A program made the position numbers and the translations under genes. This document shows, one piece after another, positions 24,985-31,725 of a stretch of 34,139 nucleotides of DNA; within the stretch, counting starts at the first letter, position 1, and the number at the start of each line of letters is the position of its first letter. A model generated the notes under the pieces. The model was not told the origin of the DNA, made no database searches, and was given only the letters and a program-made list of their open reading frames with translations. Source of the stretch: Bradyrhizobium sp. ORS 375 (lineage in GTDB: Bacteria > Pseudomonadota > Alphaproteobacteria > Rhizobiales > Xanthobacteraceae); the NCBI RefSeq assembly GCF_000239775.1, contig NZ_CAFI01000321.1, positions 1 to 34,139 of the forward strand, given 5' to 3'.

Positions 24985-25127
24985 CGCACCTCGGCGTGAC
25001 GGCGAAGCGCCTGCTCAGAAGCCGCAGCACGGCCGCTGCATTGCGCGCAGGCATCGACCGCGACGACATCGTCGCCATCGCTATCCGCCTCTCTTTGTGA
25101 TGGATGACTGCTGGCGGCCTGCGCCGA

Positions 25128-25781
25128 TCACCCCAGCGACAGCTTGCGGGCCACAAAGCCCTCAGCATAGCGCTCGGGAGCACGGCATTCCATGCCGCGC
25201 AGCCGCGCCAAGCCCATGAACGTCTCGGGGTCGAACCACTGCTTGGAGCGCTGGCTGCCGAAATGTGACATCAGCAGCGCGACCTTGCGCTTCATGATCC
25301 GCTCGGACAAAGGCATGTAAACGTTCGGCCGCCCGAGGTCGCCGTCCCATTTCGGGATCTCGTATTCGAGCACGAGATGATCGCGGAATGTGTTCCAGAC
25401 GAGACGATTGACCTGGCGGTGATCCTGATGCGCATCATCGCGGCGATGGGCGAGGATGACGTCCGGATTGATCCGGCCTTTCAGCTGCTCGAACCAGGCC
25501 TTGATCTCTTCGCCCTGCTCCGGAAAGAAACCGTCGCGGAAATTCAGGACCTCCAGATTGCGGCCGGCAGCCTCGGCGAGAAAGTCGTTGGCCGAGGCGG
25601 TCGCCTCGACGCCGCGCTCGCCATTGCCGCTCAGCACGCACCAATGCACGTCGAGGCGGATCCCCTGATCGAGCCAGGTCAGCAGCGTGCCGCCGGCTCC
25701 GATCTCGATGTCGTCGGAATGCGCACCGAGACAGAGCACCGACAGCCGGTCGCCGCGACCGGCGAGCTGCAACGCCCTCAT
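25128..25781 (-). CDS. PIG-L (LmbE-like) family deacetylase
   Basis: 217 aa. Zn-binding motif LGAHSDDIEIGAGGTL (19-33) matches the family AHPDDE pattern with His21 and Asp23/Asp24. The second metal motif AHRRDDAHQDHRQV (111-124) supplies His121. PIG-L enzymes remove an N-acetyl group from GlcNAc-type sugars or related amides. The ATG overlaps the stop of the cytidylyltransferase gene as ATGA, so translation is coupled and the two should serve one pathway. A free-amine or re-acylated amino sugar in the product is possible. Some family members in sugar loci act on other amides, so the substrate is open. Length and motifs are complete. Confidence 0.9.
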   Translation of the reverse strand: MRALQLAGRGDRLSVLCLGAHSDDIEIGAGGTLLTWLDQGIRLDVHWCVLSGNGERGVEATASANDFLAEAAGRNLEVLNFRDGFFPEQGEEIKAWFEQLKGRINPDVILAHRRDDAHQDHRQVNRLVWNTFRDHLVLEYEIPKWDGDLGRPNVYMPLSERIMKRKVALLMSHFGSQRSKQWFDPETFMGLARLRGMECRAPERYAEGFVARKLSLG

Positions 25782-26575
25782 CCGTTCACCACCGCGGGGA
25801 GGTTCGCGCCGAGATGCCAGGGCGTGTCGCCGCGCTCGATCATCTCCTCGAGCACCTGGCGATCCCGGAGCGTGTCCATGGCCCGCCAGAAGCCTTCGTA
25901 GCGGTACGCCATCAGCAGGCCCCGATCGATCAGCCGCTTGAACGGCTGCACCACGAGCTCGTCACCCTCCTCGATATAATCGAAGATCTCCTTGCGGAAG
26001 ATGAAGTAGCCGCCGTTGATCCAGATGTCGGAATCATTGCTCGCGGCCATGCGGCCGACCTTGCCGTCATTGTCGAACTCGGCGAGGTGGAAGCTGATCG
26101 GTGGATGGATGGCGATGAAGCAGCCGATCATCCCGCTGCGCTTGAAGCGGTCGATCATGTCCGGCAGCGGCGCATCCGTCAGGCCGTCGCTGTAGTTGGC
26201 GAGGAAGATCTCCTCGCCCTCGACCAGATGCCGGACAGCGCGCAGGCGCTGACCGATGTTGCGCCAGATCCCGGTGTCGACCAAGGACACCCGCCAGTCC
26301 GCCGGACGCTCGCCCAGCAGCTCGACCTTCTTGCCGAATTGCGAAATCGTGCAGTCGGTGGTGGCGGCCTGATTGTAGTTCAGGAAATAGTCCTTCACCA
26401 CATTGGCCTTGTAGCCGAGGCACAGCACGAAGTCGCGGTGGCCATACTGGCTGTAATACTGCATCACGTGCCACAGGATCGGCTGATGGCCGATCGGGAT
26501 CATCGGCTTCGGAACGCTCTCGGAATATTCCCTGATCCGCGTCCCCAGACCCCCACAGAACAATACGACCTTCAT
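25778..26575 (-). CDS. rfbF: Glucose-1-phosphate cytidylyltransferase-like nucleotidyltransferase
   Basis: 265 aa from MKVVLFCGGLGTRI, the sugar-nucleotidyltransferase P-loop, followed by ESVPKPMIPIGHQPILWHVM. Further family signs are ANYSDGLTDAPL, NDSDIWINGGYFIFRKEIFD and EGFWRAMDTLRD. RfbF makes CDP-glucose from CTP and glucose-1-phosphate, the entry to CDP-deoxysugars. The NTP preference cannot be proven here; the closeness to RfbF is judged from GTRI and the PKPM block. AAGGA lies about 10 bases before the ATG at 26575; the open frame upstream to 26749 reads as non-coding. Its usual partner, CDP-glucose 4,6-dehydratase, is not in the window. It heads a two-gene unit with the PIG-L gene. 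Confidence 0.88.
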   Translation of the reverse strand: MKVVLFCGGLGTRIREYSESVPKPMIPIGHQPILWHVMQYYSQYGHRDFVLCLGYKANVVKDYFLNYNQAATTDCTISQFGKKVELLGERPADWRVSLVDTGIWRNIGQRLRAVRHLVEGEEIFLANYSDGLTDAPLPDMIDRFKRSGMIGCFIAIHPPISFHLAEFDNDGKVGRMAASNDSDIWINGGYFIFRKEIFDYIEEGDELVVQPFKRLIDRGLLMAYRYEGFWRAMDTLRDRQVLEEMIERGDTPWHLGANLPAVVNG

Positions 26576-27067
26576 CGCTCGACGTCCTTCGTATTCATAA
26601 TCTCGGAAATGAGCATCACTAATCTTCCAACCCACCATCGGCCGGCCCCGAGACGGCTCCCTCTCTCCTGAGGTCCCGCGCGCCTTCCTGGCCGCCCTTT
26701 GGCTGCGATGCACTGGCCCGTGCGTGACGGAGCCGGGCCCACGACGCAATTAATACGCTCATTTAATTATATTTTAAACGCCATTTTTGCAGTCCAACAT
26801 CAAATTATCCGCCGCCACGACATTAATCCGCCATACGGATCATGTGACGACCTCGGCTCGAAGCCCAGCCGCGTCGCTGAAATGCAGTTCTGAGCGGGTT
26901 TCCGCCATTCGACGCCCTGAGCCGAGCGCGCTTTGCGGCGCGGTATTTCGCGACCGTCCAGCGGCAAAAATAATTCCTCACCCGAATTTTGTTTGTCTGG
27001 ATTAAATATTTAATTATAGGATGGTTGCGACGCCGCTATTTTAACCGAGTTTCGAAATCGATATCCC
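26576..27067. promoter_or_regulatory. AT-rich divergent region with ATTTAATT motifs
   Basis: 492 bp lie between the cytidylyltransferase (minus) and the initiating transferase (plus), with no credible gene. AATTAAT at 26748-26754, ATTTAATT at 26761-26768 and a perfect 14-bp palindrome ATTAAATATTTAAT at 27001-27014 stand out, the last 53 bp before the transferase start. Both genes appear to have long leaders. No sigma-factor site could be assigned with confidence. Confidence 0.55.
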
Positions 27068-28543
27068 ATGCATTACGTGGATCAACCCGAGACTCTCGAT
27101 CGGAACGGCATGCCGGCGGCCGTATTGGCGGACCGGCAAGCGCAACGCCGCAAATGGCCGGTCCACTACGCCGCGGTCGAGCCCTTCGCCGTCGCGGCGG
27201 ACATCGTGACGATCACCGTCTCCAGCGTGTTGTCCGGCTTTGTCTACCACTTCCAGGACGCCGCCGGCGCCAACGACGTGAGCAAGTCGGTGGGGCTCGC
27301 GATCCTCGTCTCAGCCCTGTTCGTATCGCTAATGAAGATCCGCGGCATGTACAGGCCGGCGGAGCTCCTCATCCTGTCGCGCCAGATCCGCGCGACCTGC
27401 CTCACCTGGATCACCGCGTTCCTGGTGCTGGCCGGCGCCCTGTTTGCGCTGAAGATCGGCAGCGAGTTCTCGCGCGGCACGAGCATCGTGTTCGCGAGCC
27501 TCGGACTGGCGGCGCTGGTCGTGAACCGCCGGATCACGGAATATCTGCTGGCGAAGGGTCTCGCCGAGAAGCGGTTTTCGGGACGAAACGTCGTCCTGAT
27601 CACCGACCAGACCAGCAAGGACAATGCGGTCCTCACCCAGGCGCTCATCGACACCGGCTTTCGCGTCAAGCGACACTTCCTGCTTCCCGACCCCGGCTCG
27701 GACCCGGCCCAGCGACAGCATGTCGTCGCCAGCGTCATCGATTATGTCCGCGGCTCCGATATCGAGGAGATCGTGGTCGGCGCCAGCCCCGATCCCTGGT
27801 CCGAGTTGCGGACGTTGGGCGCCGAGCTGAGGGTGCTGCCGTTTCCGGTGAGCTTCGTCCCCGTCGGAGCGGCTGCGGAGCTGTTCAAGCGGCCGCGCCA
27901 CGATCTCGGCAGCGCCGTCTGCGTCGAGCTGCATCGCGGCCTGATGAGCCCGCTGGAGCACGCGACCAAGCGCCTGATGGATCTCATGTTGGCGGGAGCC
28001 GCCCTGACCCTGCTGTCGCCGCTGCTGCTGCTGGTGGCCGTCGCGATCAAGCTGGATTCGGCGGGACCGGTGCTGTTCCGCCAGCAGCGCTGCGGCTTCA
28101 ACGGCAGATCGTTCCAGATCTTCAAATTCCGTACGATGTCCGTGCTCGAGGACGGTCCGTCGATCGTCCAGGCCAGGATTGGAGACAGCCGGTTCACGCG
28201 CCTCGGCGCATGGCTGCGCCGCACCAGCATCGATGAGCTTCCGCAGCTGCTCAACGTGCTCAATGGCAGCATGTCCTTGGTGGGACCGCGGCCGCACGCA
28301 CTGGCCCATGACAACGAGTTCGACAAGCTCGTGCGCAACTACGCCTTTCGCCGCCGGGTCAAGCCCGGCCTGACCGGCTGGGCCCAGGTGCATGGCTGCC
28401 GGGGGCCGACACCGACCCGGGCCTCGATCGAACAGCGCGTCGAGTTCGACCTCTGGTACATCGACAATTGGAGCCTTTCGCTCGACATCGCGATCCTTCT
28501 CAGGACGCCGATCGAGCTGATCCGCGGCAACAACGCCTACTAG
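27068..28543 (+). CDS. Polyprenyl-phosphate sugar-1-phosphate transferase (initiating enzyme, WcaJ/ExoY type)
   Basis: 491 aa. About five N-terminal membrane helices (residues 40-155) and a Rossmann-like middle domain precede the catalytic bacterial-sugar-transferase domain from about residue 296. Seen there: KRLMDLMLAGAALTLLSPL, GPVLFRQQRCGFNGRSFQIF + KFRTM, RRTSIDELPQLLNVLNGSMS + LVGPRP, and VKPGLTGWAQVHGCRG. These match the WcaJ/CpsE branch that moves glucose-1-phosphate (or another hexose-1-phosphate) to undecaprenyl phosphate, the first step of repeat-unit assembly. It is a single-gene plus unit with an AT-rich leader carrying a 14-bp palindrome. The start has only a weak ribosome-binding site. 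Length and motifs look complete. Confidence 0.93.
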   Translation: MHYVDQPETLDRNGMPAAVLADRQAQRRKWPVHYAAVEPFAVAADIVTITVSSVLSGFVYHFQDAAGANDVSKSVGLAILVSALFVSLMKIRGMYRPAELLILSRQIRATCLTWITAFLVLAGALFALKIGSEFSRGTSIVFASLGLAALVVNRRITEYLLAKGLAEKRFSGRNVVLITDQTSKDNAVLTQALIDTGFRVKRHFLLPDPGSDPAQRQHVVASVIDYVRGSDIEEIVVGASPDPWSELRTLGAELRVLPFPVSFVPVGAAAELFKRPRHDLGSAVCVELHRGLMSPLEHATKRLMDLMLAGAALTLLSPLLLLVAVAIKLDSAGPVLFRQQRCGFNGRSFQIFKFRTMSVLEDGPSIVQARIGDSRFTRLGAWLRRTSIDELPQLLNVLNGSMSLVGPRPHALAHDNEFDKLVRNYAFRRRVKPGLTGWAQVHGCRGPTPTRASIEQRVEFDLWYIDNWSLSLDIAILLRTPIELIRGNNAY

Positions 28544-28797
28544 CGTGCGTGGACAGGAGCGGAAGTGACGGCCGACGCGAATGATGCAGCTCCGCCGGCT
28601 CCCGGCAGAGATGCGCACCCGTGCTTGCCATGATCGCCCGCGGTCGACCTCCTGCCGATCGATCGACCGAATGATCCCCGAGTGATCCGCAAAGCCGGAA
28701 TTCGGACCCACGACGGCGACCGGCGGCGATCACGCAAGATCCCGAAGAATGCGGCAGGCTCTCCTGCGCCAAACCCGGCGGACCGTGCCCGGATCGA

Positions 28798-29178
28798 TCA
28801 GGCGCGCTGACGGCGCCCCTTCGGAGCACCGTTGCCGTTGATCGCGAATTCTTCGATACGATGTCCGGTCTTGATCGCGGCAACCAGCCAGCGCGGTTGC
28901 TTGCCGCGTCCAGACCACGTCTCGGAGGTCTGCGGGTTACGGTACTTCGGCAGAACACGCGGATATTTGCGCCGTGCCTTTCCGTTGCCGTTATAGGACG
29001 GCGCGTCCTCGCTCTTTCCCTCGATGACACCGCGGCTGCGATTGAGAACCGCCAGACGACGCTCGAGCTCGCGCTTCTCAGACGTGATCCGCTCAGCCAG
29101 GATATGACTGATCTGCTCATGGAGCGACCAGAGGTCATCGAAAGACATCGTCTCGAAATCGATCTTCTTGGTGGACAT
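28798..29178 (-). CDS. H-NS-like nucleoid regulator
   Basis: 126 aa. The N-terminus (IDFETMSFDDLWSLHEQISH, then a Lys/Glu/Arg-rich helix to about residue 48) is an oligomerisation coiled coil. The C-terminal DNA-binding segment has KYRNPQTSETWSGRGKQPRW (78-97), matching the H-NS YRNP...TW.G.G..P.W motif with its minor-groove loop around GRGKQPRW. Such proteins bind AT-rich DNA and often silence horizontally acquired or surface-polysaccharide genes. Being inside a GC-rich locus whose regulatory gaps are strikingly AT-rich, it is a good candidate local regulator (inference). AAAGG lies 8 bases before the ATG at 29178. It is a single-gene unit facing the initiating transferase across 254 bp. Confidence 0.93.
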   Translation of the reverse strand: MSTKKIDFETMSFDDLWSLHEQISHILAERITSEKRELERRLAVLNRSRGVIEGKSEDAPSYNGNGKARRKYPRVLPKYRNPQTSETWSGRGKQPRWLVAAIKTGHRIEEFAINGNGAPKGRRQRA

Positions 29179-30256
29179 GCAGCGACCTTTATCCGTGATC
29201 TCTATCCTGCCGGATTAATGTCATATAATTCGGTATTTCGATCCGCAAGTGGTTCGCTGTCGGAAAAACTGAATATTTGAGTTATATCCACGCCAGCGAC
29301 GGAATGGTTGTAGCCTGATAAAATATCAACCCGCAACCCCATTGCGACAGAATATGTCGATCTGCCGCCGCGGTCTGACGCCAGGCGAATTCTCCGCCAC
29401 GAAAGACCGTCAAATCAACACGATCGGCGAAGGTTTACTGCATTCTGTGACGGAACCGCGCCGAAATGCCGCGATTAAAATGGCGAAAGCTCGAGCATTC
29501 CGGCTGCGGAGCCGCTCACGGGTGCATTCATCGCATTACGTCTGACGACGTGCACAACCTATTCGCGCGATGAAGCCAATAACCCGGATCTCGATGTTTA
29601 TGCACTCGCACAAAATAGCGAAGCGCGGTTTAATTACGCACGACATCAGGAATATGCCCTAAATCAGCCGAGATGGTCGCCGCCGCTCGTCCCGAAAACT
29701 CTTGGCAGTACAGCTTATCCACAACTCCTGATCGGCAGCCCGGCTCGCAGCCTCATCCGTCCGATGCACACTCGGACGACGGCCACTCCCGCCCCGGGAG
29801 CCGCGGCCTCCGACAGCGGCGCCCGCTCCCGCGCTCCCTCCCCATGGCGTCCGAGCGCGCTCAGGGCGCGCTGCGCGCACCGACAGGCGCCGTTGGTTGA
29901 CGCCGGTCCTGGAGTCCGGCTCCGAACCGGCGGGAATGCGGACACGACAGCCCGCTCGCCCCCGAAAGAAAACCGGCCCTCCACTGCGGACACGAACGGC
30001 GGCGGCAAAAGCATCCGGCGATGGCTTCCGCCGAGCACATCAGATTAAATCGGGCAGGTTATTTCCGAACACATGGAAAATAGCGCGCCGCCGGTCGCGA
30101 CGATCTCTGTTGGCCGAGCCGGCGAGGACGATCGAGCCGCGCGTGCGGCGGCGAAATGTCGGCCGTGCGACACGCAGGGCATGGCCGGCCGTCGCGCTGC
30201 GGATCCAACCAGCTTCCGCCCCCGGGCGGAGGGTCGGTGAGAGCCGAGGCGGACAG
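29179..30256. other. Long region without a supported gene
   Basis: About 1.1 kb with only short, overlapping frames on both strands and no recognisable product. The GC content shifts sharply: 29179-29660 is comparatively AT-rich, while 29750-30020 is GC-rich with Arg/Pro/Ala-rich frames typical of non-coding GC DNA. GTTTAATT at 29638-29645 and ATTAAAT at 30044-30050 belong to the window-wide motif set. A possible small frame at 29342-29545 (plus) has no family signal. The start of the H-NS-like gene's promoter must lie at the left end. Confidence 0.4.
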
Positions 30257-30565
30257 CTATCGCTGCTGCTTGGTGCGGCCCGGCGTGACGCGCCGGGGCG
30301 CGACCAGGTGAGCGGTGCCGCGGTGGCGCCTGTTCGCCACAGGGCGGCGATTGGGAGCGCAGGAATGCTCGACGCGCTTGTCGAGGCTGCAGCTGATCGA
30401 TTGAATTTCGTCGAGCAGAGCGTTGCAGAGCTCGATCTGGGACAGCAAGGCTTCGGGCGTGGAATTGTCCGACGCCTCCAGCTGCAAGCGTGATCTGGCG
30501 GTACGTATCTTGGTCAATGATGCCAGAACGGCTTGCACGGGCCGCCGCCCGCCACCAACGTCCAT
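30257..30565 (-). CDS. Hypothetical small protein, doubtful
   Basis: 102 aa from an ATG at 30565 (MDVGGGRRPVQAVLASLTKI); the frame is open further upstream to about 30733, but that part is AT-richer and reads like leader DNA. The centre is helical and amphipathic (LLSQIELCNALLDEIQSISC), which could be a short coiled coil; the C-terminus is Arg/Pro-rich and low-complexity. No known family is recognised and the ribosome-binding site is poor. The coding evidence is the helical segment and the long frame only. It could equally be non-coding. Confidence 0.4.
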   Translation of the reverse strand: MDVGGGRRPVQAVLASLTKIRTARSRLQLEASDNSTPEALLSQIELCNALLDEIQSISCSLDKRVEHSCAPNRRPVANRRHRGTAHLVAPRRVTPGRTKQQR

Positions 30566-31003
30566 GTCTTTATCACTCAACGCTGTACTCAGCTCGTCAC
30601 ACAAGGACGGACCCCACTCGTTGGCGAGTTTCGAGGGATTTTTCTCGAGCGTCGGCGAAATGCCATCGCGACGATCGGCTCCGATGACCGGGATGAAATT
30701 AACCACTCGCGACAAGTTAACTACCATCTGCAAGGCAAGACATTAAATACGTCCGGCGCAGCCCGCGGCCCGTCAAAATTCACCGCACTTGCGAAAGGAC
30801 TTATTAACCACCCTTGGTCGGCGACAATTGAAGCTTAAGTTTGTTCGCTGTGCGTTTTTTTATGTCGCCCTCGTCCGGATCGCGCCAGATTAATTATTTA
30901 ATTTTAGATTGCAAATAATCCCACTCGCAACCTCAGAATTTAATTCAGGTGGGTCTTGCGTGCGCGTCCGCGCTTTGGAGCGTCGCGGCCGACGCAACCG
31001 GAT
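30566..31003. promoter_or_regulatory. AT-rich region with three ATTTAAT-type motifs
   Basis: ATTAAAT at 30742-30748, ATTTAATT at 30896-30903 and ATTTAATT at 30938-30945 lie in a stretch far richer in AT than its surroundings. The genes that flank it are a doubtful small frame (minus, starting at 30565) and the 3' end of the small secreted protein gene (31004). No gene is supported inside. Confidence 0.4.
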
Positions 31004-31285
31004 CTACCAGACCATCGGCCGCTCGGGCGCCCCGCAGACCACGACGTTGCGATACGTCACGCCCCGCGGGGTCTCCACCGCGACCCGCCTGATGCATCCC
31101 GGATAAATCGCGAGATTGTAGTGGAATGGCGTGCTCTCGAAGGCGCCGTGCAGCCGGCACAACCGGCTGAGATCCGCGCCGCACTCCGTGAGCGGATAGA
31201 GCCGGCGCGCCGACGCCGGACCGGACACCCCAGCCAGCAGGATGGCGACGACGGCGGTGATCCTGATCGCGCGCGACAACGGCAT
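31004..31285 (-). CDS. Small secreted protein with four cysteines
   Basis: 93 aa. A clear Sec signal peptide, MPLSRAIRITAVVAILLAGV, ends at an ASA-type cleavage site near residue 26, leaving about 67 residues. The mature part has four Cys (35, 43, 64, 84) that could form two disulfides, and a patterned core LCRLHGAFESTPFHYNLAI, then YPGCIRRVAVETPRG. I recognise the style of short periplasmic proteins common in Bradyrhizobium-like genomes but no function. It is divergent from the export lipoprotein gene 425 bp away and may or may not belong to the polysaccharide locus. The ATG at 31285 leads straight into the signal peptide. Confidence 0.75.
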   Translation of the reverse strand: MPLSRAIRITAVVAILLAGVSGPASARRLYPLTECGADLSRLCRLHGAFESTPFHYNLAIYPGCIRRVAVETPRGVTYRNVVVCGAPERPMVW

Positions 31286-31710
31286 GCTCCCTCACAAGCG
31301 GCTGGATTGGGCGGAACGCAGGATAGACTTGGATGGCCGCCGTCGGCAACCGAGGCTCCCATTTGCCGCCTCGAACGCTTCAATTCCTGGCGTACGGCGC
31401 CCGCAGAGGTGGCCTGGGTCCGGGCGCGACCGAGTCGGAAACCGTTGTTCAACGGCTTTCTGCTTAAGATTTTCCAGAGCTCGTTAGGTCGCAGAAAGCG
31501 CGCCGGCCTGCACCGTCGCGCTGGGGCAGGCGGAATCTCGCAGAACGGTAATTCGGTGAGGCTGGACTGTGACCTAATTAGCACGGCGGCGCAAAAGCCG
31601 GCCCGGACGAACAGGGGTGCGCTTTCGCCGGGGGAAGGCGCCGAGTAACTTGGGAACCGAGCGGGACGGCGTCACCTCCAAAGGGGGAGAGAGATGCCTG
31701 GGGAATCCTT
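31286..31710. promoter_or_regulatory. Divergent region; structured leader before the export lipoprotein gene
   Basis: 425 bp without a supported gene. The last 140 bp could fold: GTGAC (31569-31573) can pair with GTCAC (31671-31675), enclosing GGC-GCAAAA-GCC and two mutually exclusive hairpins (CCGAG 31641-31645 with CTTGG 31649-31653, or that CTTGG with CCGAG 31657-31661). This looks like a possible regulatory leader, but it matches no riboswitch I can name. Unlike the other promoter regions it lacks ATTTAAT. Confidence 0.35.
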
Positions 31711-31725
31711 TTGTTGTATCCGAGG

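Noticed and set aside
26576-26749. Upstream extension of the cytidylyltransferase frame
   Set aside because: The added 58 residues are Arg/Gly-rich, precede the canonical nucleotidyltransferase start MKVVLFCGG, and the ATG at 26575 has its own AAGGA.
3719-27014. The TTAA pairs as CtrA sites (TTAA-N7-TTAA)
   Set aside because: The spacing between TTAA cores is inconsistent (6 at 3745-3758, 8 at 7387-7402, 4 at 27002-27013, 9 at 26750-26766), not the fixed 7 expected for CtrA.
29715-29723. TTATCCACA, a perfect DnaA-box consensus, as part of a replication origin
   Set aside because: Only one copy, with no cluster, no AT-rich unwinding element beside it and no replication gene nearby; chance is likely.
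29659-30493. Several overlapping small frames on both strands
   Set aside because: Arg/Pro/Ala-rich low-complexity translations, no ribosome-binding sites and no family similarity.
31569-31675. The leader as a GEMM-type cyclic-di-GMP riboswitch
   Set aside because: A GGCGCAAAAGCC stretch loosely resembles the conserved core, but the other conserved segments and the tetraloop receptor pattern are absent.
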